Positions 15,681-24,773 of a DNA stretch of 64,000 nt are shown here, in pieces. The position numbers were made by a program, and so were the translations under genes. The number at the start of each line of letters is the position of its first letter. The stretch's first letter is position 1. Where the stretch lies: NCBI RefSeq assembly GCF_035917275.1, contig NZ_CP108508.1, positions 7,564,001-7,628,000 of the forward strand, given 5' to 3'. The DNA comes from Streptomyces sp. NBC_01237 (GTDB lineage Bacteria > Actinomycetota > Actinomycetes > Streptomycetales > Streptomycetaceae). Below the pieces are notes generated by a model that was not told the origin of the DNA, searched no databases, and saw nothing but the letters and a program-made list of their open reading frames with translations.

Positions 15681-17660
15681 TCACGGCGCGCCGGTCTCCT
15701 TGAGCACGGCGACGCCGTAGCGGCCCAGCTCCACCCGGCCCCCGGTCTTCGCGCCGGTCAGCAGATCGACGTACGCACCGGGCAGTTCCACCGTCACCGT
15801 GTCCCGGCCGTGGTGGAGCAGGAACAGCAGAGTGCCGCGGCGTACCGCCTCCACCCCCTCGGGCAGTCCGGACCGTACGGGCCGTACACCCGCGGCCGTC
15901 GCCGCCCGGCCGAGCAGGTCCCGCAGGGCCCGCGGCTCGGGCAGCGTCGACACGTACCAGGCGCCGCCCTTGCGCAGCACGGCGGGCAGCCCGTCCAGTT
16001 CACCGCCCACGTACGTGGCCAGGACCTCCCCGGTGCCGTCCGCCTCCAGTTCCTCGGACCAGAGCCCGCCCGTGAATCCGTCGCACTCCACGGTCGCGTC
16101 CGCCTCCAGGGGCCACCACTCGTGCACCGTACGCACACCGAACAGCTCCCGCAGCCTGCCGTCCATGCCGCCGGGCCTGATCCGGTCGTCGCCGTCGGCG
16201 ATCCCCGTGAAGAACCCGCAGACCAGGGTTCCGCCGCCGCGCACATGGGCGAGAAGGTTGTCGACCGCCGCGTCCGTCAGGAGGTAGAGCTGCGGCACGA
16301 CGACCATACGGTAGCCGCTCAGGTCCCCCTCGGGGTGGGCGAAGTCGGTGGCGGCGCCCTGCTCCCAGAGCGCCCGGTGCCAGGCCCGGACGACATCGGT
16401 GTACTCCAGGAGCGAGGACGGACGGCCCTCCTGCCCACCGGCCCACCACGCGTCCCAGTCGTGCAGGACCGCCACATCGGCCGACAGCTCCGTGCCCGAC
16501 ACCTCGGCGCCGATCAGGGCGAGTTCGGCACCGATGCGTGTGATCTCCCGGAAGGTGCGGCCGTGTTCACCCGCGTGCGTGAGCATCCCGGAGTGGAACT
16601 TCTCCGCTCCCTGCCGGGACTGCCGCCACTGGAAGTAGCAGACGGCATCCGCACCCCGGGCCACGGCCTGGAGCGACCACAGCCGGTTGAGGCCCGCCGG
16701 TTTGGGGTGGTTGACCCCACGCCAGTTGACCCGGCCCGCCGCCTGTTCCATCAGCATCCAGGGGCCCGCCGCCTGCGAGCGTGTCATGTCGGCGAGCATC
16801 GCGTTGTACTGGCCGCCCCGCGGGTCCTTGGGATCGGGATAGATGTCCACGGAGACGATGTCCTCGTGCCGGGACCACTCCCAGGCGTCCTGCCCGGCCC
16901 ACAGAGGCATGAAGTTGGTGGTCACCGGGATGTGCGGAGTGTGCCGGGCGACGATGTCCCGTTCGGCGGTGTAGCACTCCAGCAGGGCGTCGGAGGTGAA
17001 CCGTTTGAAGTCCAGCAGCTGCGCCGGATTGCGCAGGTACTGAGCCCGGCGCGGCGCCAGGATCTCCTCCCAGCTGTCGTAGCGCTGGCTCCAGAAGGCC
17101 GTGCCCCACGCCTCGTTGAGGGCGGCCGTGGTGCCGTACCGGGCGGCCAGCCACCGCCGGAAGTGCGCCGCGCTCGCGTCGCACCAGCAGTGTGTGCAGT
17201 ACTCGTTGTTGATGTGCCACACGCCGAGCGCCGGATGGTCCGCGTACCGGGCCGCCAGGTCCTCGGTGAGCGCGGCGGCGTAGCGGCGGTACACGGGAGA
17301 GCTGGGGCAGAAGTGCTGCCGTGACCCGTACCAGACCACCGAGCCGTCCTCGGCCCGCGGCAGGGTCTCCGGGTACAGGGCGCCCAGCCACGGGGGCGGC
17401 GAGGCCGTCGGGGTGGCGAGCACGACGGTGATGCCGTGCGTGTCCATCAGGTGCATCAGCCGGTCGAGCCAGCCGAACTCCCGTGCTCCGGGGCGTGGTT
17501 CGATCTTCGCCCAGGAGAATACGCCGAGCGTGACGGAGTTGACACCCGCCTCCTCCATCAGCCGGGCGTCCTGCGCCCAGACCTCCTCGGGCCACTGTTC
17601 GGGGTTGTAGTCGCCGCCGAAGAGGACGCGGCCCCGGGTGGCGTCGTGCAGGTTCGGCAT
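15681..17660 (-). CDS. GH42 beta-galactosidase
   Basis: 659 residues from ATG 17660, 14 bp after the GH74 stop. It has the GH42 A domain with FGGDYNPEQWPEEVW at the start, the acid/base Glu153 in HINNEYCTHCWC and the nucleophile Glu305 in WMLMEQAAGRVNW, then the trimerisation domain and a small beta domain (ending GRYGVAVLKETG). No signal peptide, so it is cytoplasmic. It cleaves terminal beta-galactose. In this operon the natural source is the galactose decorating xyloglucan side chains (inference from the neighbouring xyloglucanase). The Cys pattern CTHCWC is the metal-site motif seen in many GH42 enzymes. Confidence 0.93.
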   Translation of the reverse strand: MPNLHDATRGRVLFGGDYNPEQWPEEVWAQDARLMEEAGVNSVTLGVFSWAKIEPRPGAREFGWLDRLMHLMDTHGITVVLATPTASPPPWLGALYPETLPRAEDGSVVWYGSRQHFCPSSPVYRRYAAALTEDLAARYADHPALGVWHINNEYCTHCWCDASAAHFRRWLAARYGTTAALNEAWGTAFWSQRYDSWEEILAPRRAQYLRNPAQLLDFKRFTSDALLECYTAERDIVARHTPHIPVTTNFMPLWAGQDAWEWSRHEDIVSVDIYPDPKDPRGGQYNAMLADMTRSQAAGPWMLMEQAAGRVNWRGVNHPKPAGLNRLWSLQAVARGADAVCYFQWRQSRQGAEKFHSGMLTHAGEHGRTFREITRIGAELALIGAEVSGTELSADVAVLHDWDAWWAGGQEGRPSSLLEYTDVVRAWHRALWEQGAATDFAHPEGDLSGYRMVVVPQLYLLTDAAVDNLLAHVRGGGTLVCGFFTGIADGDDRIRPGGMDGRLRELFGVRTVHEWWPLEADATVECDGFTGGLWSEELEADGTGEVLATYVGGELDGLPAVLRKGGAWYVSTLPEPRALRDLLGRAATAAGVRPVRSGLPEGVEAVRRGTLLFLLHHGRDTVTVELPGAYVDLLTGAKTGGRVELGRYGVAVLKETGAP

Positions 17661-17674
17661 GGACTTCTCGTTCC

Positions 17675-19981
17675 TCACGCGGGGTCGGCGTACTGGATGC
17701 CGCGGCCGTTGGTGCCCAGATAGACGCGGCCGTGGACGCGGGGGTCGCCGGTGATCACCTCGCCGGTCCACCCCCATTGGTGGGCGTCGTCGTTGATCCG
17801 GACCCAGGTCGCTCCCGCGTCGTCCGAACGCAGCACCGCCACCCCGTCGTGGGTGGCGGCCACCCTGCCGGTCTGGAACACCGCCGGATAGCCGGCCGGG
17901 GTCCGCCGTCCCCGCTGCCCCCGTCGCCGCGCGGCCGGTGCCGCCCTGCCGAAGCCCAGTGCGTGCGACGCCTGGCAGCCCGCCACCGCGGTGAACGCCG
18001 CACCGCCGTCCGTCGAGCGGAACAGCCCGTCGTCCTTGGCCGACAGCCATAGATCGCCGCTCCGGCCCGGCGCTGCGGCGATCTTGAACTGAACGTCTCC
18101 GGAAGGGAGTTGCGAGGCGCCCCTGGTGAAGGTCGCCCCCGCGTCCGTGGAACGGAACACCGCGCCCGTGTCCGTGTCGTAGACGTAGAAGCGATCGGGA
18201 TCGAGCGGGTCGGCGACCGGTGTGCCGCCCTTGGGGAAGGTCGGGACCTCGTGCCAGCTCGCGCCGCCGTCCGTGGAGCGGTGGGCTGCGTACTTCGTCC
18301 CGTCCCAGTGGATGAACGACCAGAGCAGGGTGGCCCCGTCCGCGCCGACGGCCACGGGGCCGGGGGCCGAGGCGGCGAGGGAGGGCTGGGCGGCGAAGGG
18401 CTGCCAGCTCGCGCCGCCGTCGTTCGAGAAGGCCCCGGCCCCGCCCGAACCGGACGGCCAGCCGGTCCGTACGACGTACGAGGGCTTCAGGGTGGCCAGC
18501 GCCAGGCCGGTCGCGGTGCCGAACACCGGGTTCGACGCCATGCCGCGCGACGGGGATGCGGTCAGCGAGTCGTGGCGCATCACGCCGATGTCTCCCAGTC
18601 CGCTGAGGAGCACGGCGCCGGAATCGGTGGGCGGGGCGATCAGCTGACGTACCGCGGACTCCTCGAGACCACGGATCTCGGGCGCCCAGCGCACCAGGTC
18701 GCGCGTCCCGAAGACGGTCGCGCCGGTGCCGAACACCAGATGCCGGGAGTCGTACGGGTCGATGGCGACGGACTGGATCCACCAGCCGAACTTCGCCGCT
18801 GCCTCGCCCCACCGCAGATACGGGGTCTCCGCCACATCGACGACCGCCGTGTCCTTGAGCGAGGTCCAGTGCACCCCGTGGTCCGTCGTGCGGAACAGGG
18901 TGTCGACGGCACCCCAGCGGTTGTTGGTGGAGACGACGACCGTCCCGGGGAGCCGCGCGTCGACGGCCACCCCGCCGTAGCCGAAGGCGTCGCCGCCGCC
19001 CGGCGTGACGGGCGTGACGTCGGTCCAGGTGCCGTTCACCGTGTCGAGGCGGTGCACGGAGCCGTCGGTCTGGTTGTTGGGTCCGGGGCCGCTCGCGTAC
19101 GTCACGTACAGCGCCCGCGATCCGGCGTCGTAGGCGCCCCGGACGGGGAACCCCGTCGCCGCCGGGCCGTTGGACGGCTGCCCGGGGACGGCCTCCCAGC
19201 CTCCCGAGGAGTCCGTACGGTAGAGGGCGCTCCCGCCGTCGCCCCAGCCCGCGTACACCGTGCGGCCCGCCGCGACGAGCAGCGTGACGCCCTGACCGCT
19301 CGCCGAGGGGACGGCCGGGAAGCCGGTCGCGGCGGCCCAGGTGGCACCCCGGTCGGCGGAGCGCAGCAGCCCGTCGTGCCGGGTGCCGAGCCACAGCGTC
19401 TCGCTGTCGCGCGGGTCGACCAGGAGCCGTTCCCCGGCGCCCCGGCCGTCCTCGTTGGCACCGAGCCGTACCGTCAGATCCGAACGCGCCCAGGTGGCGC
19501 CCCGGTCCTCGGAGCGGAGCACCGCACCCGGCCCGGCCCAGGACTGGGCGTAGGTCCCGCACGCGAGATACAGCCGGTCCGGGAAGGCCGGGTCCACGGC
19601 GAGGGCCTCGATGCCGAGCAGGTTCCAGTCGTCCCAGCCGAGGTGATCGGTGAGCGCGGTCCAGCGGGCCTCGGCGTCGTCCCACCGGTAGGCGCCCCCG
19701 ATGTCCGTACGGGCGTAGGCGAGATGCCGGACGGCCGGGTGGAACAGGAGGCCGGTCACGAAGCCGGTGCCGCCGATCGCCGCCGTACGCCAGCGGTGGA
19801 CCTCGGCCCGCGCCCCCGGCGGCCGGGGGGCTGCCGCGGCGGGTGCGGCGGCGGGCAGCGCGCAGACCGTGGCGGCGACGGCCGCGGCCCCGGCGAGCAC
19901 GGCTCGGCGGCCGGGCGCAGGCACGGGTCCGGCAGGCACGGGTCCGGCCGGGTCGGGCTGCGGGAGGGACGAAGCGCGCAT
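17675..19981 (-). CDS. Secreted GH74 xyloglucanase
   Basis: 768 residues from ATG 19981, which has GGAAGG 8 nt upstream; GTG 19990 is a poorer start. The signal region contains GRRAVLAGAAAVAATV and ends in APAAAA; the twin Arg suggests Tat export. The rest is the double seven-bladed propeller of GH74, with repeated RS.DRGATW/RSTDGGASW blade motifs. The two catalytic Asp are Asp93 in ARTDIGGAYRW (base) and Asp464 in LSGLGDIGVM (acid). It cuts the beta-glucan backbone of xyloglucan outside the cell. A basic stretch near residue 695 (RRRGQRGRRTPAG) replaces the short loop usual before YPAVF. No cellulose-binding module follows. Confidence 0.92.
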   Translation of the reverse strand: MRASSLPQPDPAGPVPAGPVPAPGRRAVLAGAAAVAATVCALPAAAPAAAAPRPPGARAEVHRWRTAAIGGTGFVTGLLFHPAVRHLAYARTDIGGAYRWDDAEARWTALTDHLGWDDWNLLGIEALAVDPAFPDRLYLACGTYAQSWAGPGAVLRSEDRGATWARSDLTVRLGANEDGRGAGERLLVDPRDSETLWLGTRHDGLLRSADRGATWAAATGFPAVPSASGQGVTLLVAAGRTVYAGWGDGGSALYRTDSSGGWEAVPGQPSNGPAATGFPVRGAYDAGSRALYVTYASGPGPNNQTDGSVHRLDTVNGTWTDVTPVTPGGGDAFGYGGVAVDARLPGTVVVSTNNRWGAVDTLFRTTDHGVHWTSLKDTAVVDVAETPYLRWGEAAAKFGWWIQSVAIDPYDSRHLVFGTGATVFGTRDLVRWAPEIRGLEESAVRQLIAPPTDSGAVLLSGLGDIGVMRHDSLTASPSRGMASNPVFGTATGLALATLKPSYVVRTGWPSGSGGAGAFSNDGGASWQPFAAQPSLAASAPGPVAVGADGATLLWSFIHWDGTKYAAHRSTDGGASWHEVPTFPKGGTPVADPLDPDRFYVYDTDTGAVFRSTDAGATFTRGASQLPSGDVQFKIAAAPGRSGDLWLSAKDDGLFRSTDGGAAFTAVAGCQASHALGFGRAAPAARRRGQRGRRTPAGYPAVFQTGRVAATHDGVAVLRSDDAGATWVRINDDAHQWGWTGEVITGDPRVHGRVYLGTNGRGIQYADPA

Positions 19982-20132
19982 GACGAGCACCTTCCGGTGG
20001 GGGAGTGGTGGGGTCGTACGGTGCGGGAGCCTTCGGGGTCGTACGGTGCGAAAGGGCGGGGAGGCGGTGTGGGCCGCGAGGGGGACATGGACCCTCCCGG
20101 ACAGCCGGGGGCAGGGCCGGCCCGGACGGTGC

Positions 20133-21113
20133 TCAGCCCTTGACGGCGCCGGTGAGCATGCCTTTCTGGAAGTGCCTCTGGACGAACGGCGACAGCACGG
20201 CCACCGGGATCAGGGCGAGCACCATCACCGCCATCTGCACGGCGAGACTGTTGATCCGACCGCTGCTCACGGCCTGTCCCATCGCGCCCGGCGGCACCTG
20301 GTGCTGGAGCACCAGCTGGCGCAGGATCATCTGGAGCGGGTACTTCTCACTGTCCTGGATGTAGAGCATCGCGTTGAACCACTGGCTCCAGTAGCCGACC
20401 GCGTAGAAGAGGGAGATCACCGCGATCACCGCGCGGGACAGCGGCATGACGATCTGGAACAGGATGCGCCACTCGCCCGCCCCGTCGATCCGGGCCGCGT
20501 CGATGAGCTCGGGCGCGGTGTCCATGAAGAAGCCGCGCAGGACCAGGATGTTGAAGACGCTGACGGCGCTCGGCAGGATCATCGACCAGTAGCTGTCGCT
20601 CAGCCCGATACCGGTCACCAGGAGATACGTGGGGATGAGTCCGGCACCGAAGAACATCGTGGCCATCAGCGTCATCAGCAGCGGGCGGTGCGCGAACGAG
20701 TCCCGCCGGCTCAGCCCGTACGCGCACAGCACCGAGACCACCACGCTGAACGCCGTGCCGACCACCGTCAGTCCGATGCTCACCAGGGCCGCCCGGGTGA
20801 CCGCGCCGCCGCTCAGCAGCTCCGTGTAGGCGACGAAGGTGATGCTCTCGGGCCAGACGACCAGGCCGCCCGCCTCGTTGACGGCCCGGGTGTCCGACAG
20901 GCTGGTGACGACCACCACCCAGAGAGGGACGAGGACCATCGCGCAGATCGCGACGAGCCCGAAGCCCTTGAGGGCGAGGCCCGCCTTCGTGGGTTCCTCC
21001 TCCCACACGGGGCGCGGCTCGACGCGCAGCGCGCGCCGGAGGGGGGAGTCGCCGCGCCGCGGCGGGGACGGCTGCCGGTGCTCCGTCACTTCCGGTTCCA
21101 GGAGATTCGTCAT
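20133..21113 (-). CDS. Carbohydrate ABC transporter permease (CUT1 type, second subunit)
   Basis: 326 residues. A cytoplasmic N-terminal extension (about 45 residues) is followed by six predicted membrane helices beginning LVAICAMVLVPLWVVV. The EAA loop ELIDAARIDGAGEW, which contacts the ATPase, is present. ATG 21113 overlaps the stop of the partner permease (ATGA). The 150-bp gap before the GH74 start may hold a weak internal promoter. Import substrate is inferred to be xyloglucan oligosaccharides from the operon content. There is no ATPase gene; Streptomyces CUT1 importers of this layout normally share the distant MsiK ATPase. Confidence 0.9.
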   Translation of the reverse strand: MTNLLEPEVTEHRQPSPPRRGDSPLRRALRVEPRPVWEEEPTKAGLALKGFGLVAICAMVLVPLWVVVVTSLSDTRAVNEAGGLVVWPESITFVAYTELLSGGAVTRAALVSIGLTVVGTAFSVVVSVLCAYGLSRRDSFAHRPLLMTLMATMFFGAGLIPTYLLVTGIGLSDSYWSMILPSAVSVFNILVLRGFFMDTAPELIDAARIDGAGEWRILFQIVMPLSRAVIAVISLFYAVGYWSQWFNAMLYIQDSEKYPLQMILRQLVLQHQVPPGAMGQAVSSGRINSLAVQMAVMVLALIPVAVLSPFVQRHFQKGMLTGAVKG

Positions 21114-22174
21114 TTCTTGGAGTACACCCCCTGCTCACCCAGCATGTGGGCGGCCTTGTTGGCGCCCAGCACCATGACGACGCTGAACAGCCCCTTGAAG
21201 ATCCCGGCCGCGGCGGCATAGCCGAAGTCGCCGGTCTTGATGCCCGTCCACCAGATGTAGGTGTCGAGGATCTCGGCGGCGCCGGGACCGACCTGGTCGC
21301 GCTGGAGCAGGATCTGTTCGAAGTCGAGATTGAGCGCGCTGCCCACCCGCAGGACGAGCAGCAGAGCGATGACGGGCCGCAGCGCGGGAAGTGTGACATG
21401 CCACATGCGACGCCACCGTCCCGCGCCGTCGACCGCGGCGGCCTCGTAGAGATCGGTGTTGACGGCCGCGAGCGCGGCGAGGAAGACGATCACTCCCCAG
21501 CCCGCGTCCTTCCACACCGACTGCGCGGTGACGAGGAACTTGAAGAACCCCGGATCGGTCATCAGGTCGAAGCCCTCGTGGCCGCGCTCGCGCAGCCACT
21601 GGGCGACCAGCCCCGCGCCGCCGAACATCTGCTGGAACACGGTGACGACGAGGACCCAGGAGAAGAAGTGCGGCAGATAGACGATGGCCTGCACCCACGC
21701 CCGGACCCGGGCGCTCATCACGCTGTTCAGCAACAGTGCGACGGCGATCGGGACGGGGAAGAAGAGGATCAGCTGGGTCAGAAAGATGACCAGGGTGTTG
21801 AGCAGGACCTGCCAGAAGCGGTAGTCGTCGAAGATCCGGGCGAAGTTGTCGAAGCCGACGAACGGGCTGCCGGTGATGCCGAGGTCGTAGACGTCGTATT
21901 CCTGGAAGGCCACGACATTGCCGAGCAGCGGTATGTAGGTGAAGACCAGCAGCAGCGCGAGGGCGGGCACGGTCATCAGGATCAGAGTGCGGTCCCGGCG
22001 GAATCGCAGCCCGCGCGTGATGCCGCCGGCCGCGGGAGCGGGCGGGGCCGGGGACGGCGGCGGCGCGGGGTCGCCCGGCGCGCGGCGCGGCCCCGCGCCG
22101 GGTGCCGGTCCGCTGCCGTCCGGCCCGTCGGCCGTCCGGTCCGTGTCGGTCGCTGCCGCGGCCCGTGGCTTCAC
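21110..22174 (-). CDS. Carbohydrate ABC transporter permease (CUT1 type, first subunit)
   Basis: 354 residues from GTG 22174, which has GGGGAG 6 nt upstream. The first 60 residues are Pro/Ala/Gly-rich and cytoplasmic. Membrane helices start at TLILMTVPALALLLVFTYI, and the ATPase-contact loop reads LYEAAAVDGAGRWRRMWH. It heads the permease pair; the two form the heterodimeric channel. A 236-bp repeat-rich spacer separates it from the binding-protein gene, longer than expected inside one operon. Confidence 0.9.
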   Translation of the reverse strand: MKPRAAAATDTDRTADGPDGSGPAPGAGPRRAPGDPAPPPSPAPPAPAAGGITRGLRFRRDRTLILMTVPALALLLVFTYIPLLGNVVAFQEYDVYDLGITGSPFVGFDNFARIFDDYRFWQVLLNTLVIFLTQLILFFPVPIAVALLLNSVMSARVRAWVQAIVYLPHFFSWVLVVTVFQQMFGGAGLVAQWLRERGHEGFDLMTDPGFFKFLVTAQSVWKDAGWGVIVFLAALAAVNTDLYEAAAVDGAGRWRRMWHVTLPALRPVIALLLVLRVGSALNLDFEQILLQRDQVGPGAAEILDTYIWWTGIKTGDFGYAAAAGIFKGLFSVVMVLGANKAAHMLGEQGVYSKK

Positions 22175-22248
22175 CGTGTGCTCCCCATGTCGTGCTGCTC
22201 CGCCCCGGCCACCGCGCTGCCCCGCGTGCCCGGCGGCCTGTCTCTCTC

Positions 22249-22410
22249 GTACGTACGGGTCGTGCGTGCGCCCGTACGGCTCGTGCGTGCGGGTGGTGCG
22301 CCCTGCCGTACGCGTCGTACGTGCGGGTGGTGCGTCCTGCCGTGCGGGTCGTGTGCGCTGCCGTGCGGGTCGCGCGCCTGCCGCACGTGTCGCGCGCCGC
22401 CCGTACGGGA
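22249..22410. repeat. Degenerate tandem repeats between binding protein and permease genes
   Basis: About 160 bp built from roughly 21-bp and 34-bp units with core GTACGGGTCGTGCG / GTGCGGGTCGTGTGCG. CGTACG and CGTGCGGGT recur throughout. The tract may lower permease expression relative to the binding protein or mark replication slippage. Confidence 0.6.
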
Positions 22411-24129
22411 TCAGTTGCCGGAGCCGTCCTTGTCGAGAATGTCCTGGTACCAGCCGCGCAGCTTGTCGCCGCCGCTCTGCTTCCAGGTCGTCACGGCCGC
22501 TTCGAGGTCGCCGACCTTCTTGCGCCCGCGCCGGATGTCCTTCTGGAGGTCGTCGAAGGGTGTGTAGAGCGAGGCGTACCGCTGGGGTTCGACGATCTGC
22601 ATCCCGAAGAACATCGGCTTCTTCACGTGCGGGGCCTGGCGGGCCATCCAGCCCGCGTACTCCTTCACCAGCCCCGGCTCGTCCGGGAAGGCGACGGTGT
22701 GCGGAGGCGACGCGAGAAACAGGAACGTGGAGGGCTGGGCCTCCTGGATGCCCTGTTCGGTGAAGGTCGGCACGCCGTCCTCGACGGTGTGGTGGGTGCC
22801 CGCGACCCCGTAGTTGGTGAGCATGAACTCCTGGGTGCCGTACGGCGCCGCCGCGTAGTCGGCGATGGCGAGCAGCTCCTCGATCCTCGCCTTCGGCAGC
22901 TTCTTGCTGAGGAAGGTGAAGATCGAGGCCGGGTCGTCCTGCCACAGCACGGGCGCCCCGCCGTCGTGGCCGAAGAAGTCGAGTGCCCGCATGTCGAACT
23001 TCGGGTTGGCGGTGGCCTGTTCGGTGACCATGCCCTTCCAGCCGCCGGTGCCGTCGTTGTACATCACGGTGTGGCCGCCGGTGAAACGGATCTTGGCGTC
23101 GGCGTCCTTGTTGGCCTCGGCGTCCGGGTGGACGTATCCGCCGTCGTGGAGCTTGCGGGCGAAGGCGAGTGCCTCCCGGTACTCCGGCGTCTCGATCTTG
23201 TGGACGAGCTTTCCGCCCTCCAGCCTCCAGTAGTGCGGGGCGTCGGGCAGCAGGCCGAAGATCTTCTGGATGCAGGTCCAGAGGTCGTCGAAGGCCCAGA
23301 CCTTGCTCCTGGCGGATGTGTACTCCTTGCCGAAGGCCAGCAGTTCGTCGGCGCCGGCGGGCAGGGCGCCGGAGCCGGTCAGGTCCTTGCGGTAGAAGAT
23401 CGCGTTGCCGAGGACCGGCGAGGGCATGGGCAGCCCGCGTACCTTGCCGCCGAACACGGAGTACTGCCAGGCGCCGGTGGGGATGTTCGCCAGGTTCGGG
23501 TACTTCTTGATGGCGTCGCCCGCCAGATACGGGCTCAGGTCGGCGAACTTCGCGGTGATCGCGTTGCGGATCTGGCCCTGCATGTTCCAGCCGGGGATGG
23601 TCATGGCGTCGGGGATGTCCGAACCGGCGAGGACCGCGCCGATCTTGTCCTGATAGGTGTTGCCGTCCTGCGGGTCGAAGCTCAGCGTCGCGCCGACCGC
23701 CTTGTTCACGGCCGTGTAGTACGCGTTGTCCTTCTTCGGGACCGAGCCCCACAGCGGGGTCATGACGCGGAACCGCGAGCCCTTGCCGGGGACCGACGGC
23801 ACCGACCTCACCAGCGGGTCGGGAAGCCTGGTGAAGCCGGGGCTGGAGCCGTTCACGCCCGCCACGTCGGGCTGGACCAGGTTCGACGGGACGTAGCTCG
23901 GCAGGATCTTCCTGAGCGCCCTGCCCGTCGTCGTCCCCTCCTTGTTCCCGGAGCCCGCACCGGATCCGCCGCAGGCGGCGAGCAGCGGCACGCCGCCCGC
24001 CGCGGCGACCGCGGCGACGGCGCCCGATGCGAGGAAACGCCGCCGGCTCGGGGCGGGTGATCCGGGAGCGGCCGAGGCCGCGGGGGCCACAGGGGCTCCG
24101 GGGGCTCCGGGGGAGGAATTCGGCGTCAT
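22411..24129 (-). CDS. Sugar-binding lipoprotein of ABC importer
   Basis: 572 residues from ATG 24129, with GAAGGG upstream. The N-terminus has a twin-arginine signal (SRRRFLASG) and a lipobox ending LLAACGG, so it is a Tat-exported lipoprotein. The mature part is a large type-2 substrate-binding protein of the LplA/oligosaccharide kind (VPKKDNAYYTAVNKAVG, PSPVLGNAIFYRKDLTG, WLP-like cleft segments). It captures oligosaccharides for the two permeases encoded next. First gene of the minus-strand xyloglucan operon, transcribed away from the GH3 gene. Confidence 0.92.
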   Translation of the reverse strand: MTPNSSPGAPGAPVAPAASAAPGSPAPSRRRFLASGAVAAVAAAGGVPLLAACGGSGAGSGNKEGTTTGRALRKILPSYVPSNLVQPDVAGVNGSSPGFTRLPDPLVRSVPSVPGKGSRFRVMTPLWGSVPKKDNAYYTAVNKAVGATLSFDPQDGNTYQDKIGAVLAGSDIPDAMTIPGWNMQGQIRNAITAKFADLSPYLAGDAIKKYPNLANIPTGAWQYSVFGGKVRGLPMPSPVLGNAIFYRKDLTGSGALPAGADELLAFGKEYTSARSKVWAFDDLWTCIQKIFGLLPDAPHYWRLEGGKLVHKIETPEYREALAFARKLHDGGYVHPDAEANKDADAKIRFTGGHTVMYNDGTGGWKGMVTEQATANPKFDMRALDFFGHDGGAPVLWQDDPASIFTFLSKKLPKARIEELLAIADYAAAPYGTQEFMLTNYGVAGTHHTVEDGVPTFTEQGIQEAQPSTFLFLASPPHTVAFPDEPGLVKEYAGWMARQAPHVKKPMFFGMQIVEPQRYASLYTPFDDLQKDIRRGRKKVGDLEAAVTTWKQSGGDKLRGWYQDILDKDGSGN

Positions 24130-24213
24130 TGCGTCAACCCTTCATGGCGCACCAGGACGACACCCGGCGGGCGACCGCCGATCGGCTCCTGTGTCTGAGG
24201 TGGGGCGTAACTG

Positions 24214-24243
24214 GTCGAACCCGCCGAGGCGCAGCGGTTCGAC
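24214..24243. promoter_or_regulatory. 8-bp inverted repeat in the divergent promoter region
   Basis: GTCGAACC (24214-24221) and GGTTCGAC (24236-24243), with 14 bp between arms, about 85 bp upstream of the binding-protein gene. A possible operator of a second regulator, or a split relative of the CGAA palindrome. Confidence 0.4.
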
Positions 24244-24288
24244 AAGGCGGTGGCACAATCTGCCGCCGGCTGCGGAGAACTGAGCGTG

Positions 24289-24354
24289 GATCAAAAGAGC
24301 GATCAAAAGAGCGATCAAAAGAGCGATCAAGAGGGCGGATCACGGGGCGGATCA
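24289..24354. repeat. Iteron-like array of GATCAAAAGAGC
   Basis: Six units starting at 24289, 24301, 24313, 24325, 24338 and 24350. The first three are identical 12-mers; later ones diverge. A 12-13-bp period places the sites near the same helix face. The tract is AT-rich against the rest of the window and lies 160-225 bp upstream of the binding-protein gene. Confidence 0.7.
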
Positions 24355-24360
24355 AGAAGG

Positions 24361-24396
24361 ACCGGGGTGGACCGAGGTGGACCGGGGTGGACCGAG
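24361..24396. repeat. 10-bp tandem repeat ACCGGGGTGG
   Basis: ACCGGGGTGG, ACCGAGGTGG, ACCGGGGTGG and a partial fourth copy run directly after the GATCAAAAGAGC array. Together with the operators they fill the 644-bp gap between the binding protein and GH3 genes. Confidence 0.6.
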
Positions 24397-24467
24397 AGTG
24401 CGGGACACCCCCTCCAAGGCACTTCCGAGGCGCTGTCGAGCTTCGCCGAAGCGGGTGCGACGCACTG

Positions 24468-24481
24468 TCGAAGCGCTTCGA
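24468..24481. promoter_or_regulatory. LacI-type operator, site 3
   Basis: Perfect TCGAAGCGCTTCGA in the divergent promoter region of the xyloglucan operons, identical to the site in front of the LacI gene at 2752. Confidence 0.78.
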
Positions 24482-24690
24482 TGTTGCAGCGAGGTTAAGT
24501 GAAGGGGTCCGGCCGCACAAGAGCCGGTTCGCAGATTCCTCGGAGCTGTTCCGCGCCACCCGCCCGGGTGTCAGGAACCGTGCGTGCAAGCCGCCTTGGC
24601 GGCGGGAGCCGTTCACGAAGAGTGCGAGCCGGGTTCCCCGCAGGCATGGCATGTCGCGCCCTTGACACCCGCCAGGTCGGGAACGGAGCA

Positions 24691-24704
24691 TCGAAGCGCT
24701 TCGA
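24691..24704. promoter_or_regulatory. LacI-type operator, site 4
   Basis: Perfect TCGAAGCGCTTCGA, 70 bp upstream of the GH3 start and 223 bp from site 3. Position fits repression of the GH3-GH31 operon, with looping to site 3 possible. Confidence 0.78.
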
Positions 24705-24773
24705 AGCCTTTTCTCGTGACTCCGCGGTTCGGCGGAGTGCCCAGACCTCCCACCTCTCCAAGGGGACCCGCAC

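Noticed and set aside
15681..19685. One very long minus-strand open frame spanning the GH42 gene and beyond
   Set aside because: The frame stays open by GC content. GH74 occupies a different frame over 17675-19981, and GH42 has a clear ATG at 17660.
22171..22386. His/Arg/Pro-rich 71-codon minus-strand frame
   Set aside because: It is a translation of the tandem repeat spacer without a ribosome-binding site.
21110..23752. 880-codon minus-strand frame running from inside the binding-protein gene into the permease
   Set aside because: Upstream of GTG 22174 the frame encodes repeat-derived and shadow sequence; the binding protein is in another frame.
24289..24354. Possible CRISPR array
   Set aside because: Units are 12 bp with no spacers and no cas genes nearby.
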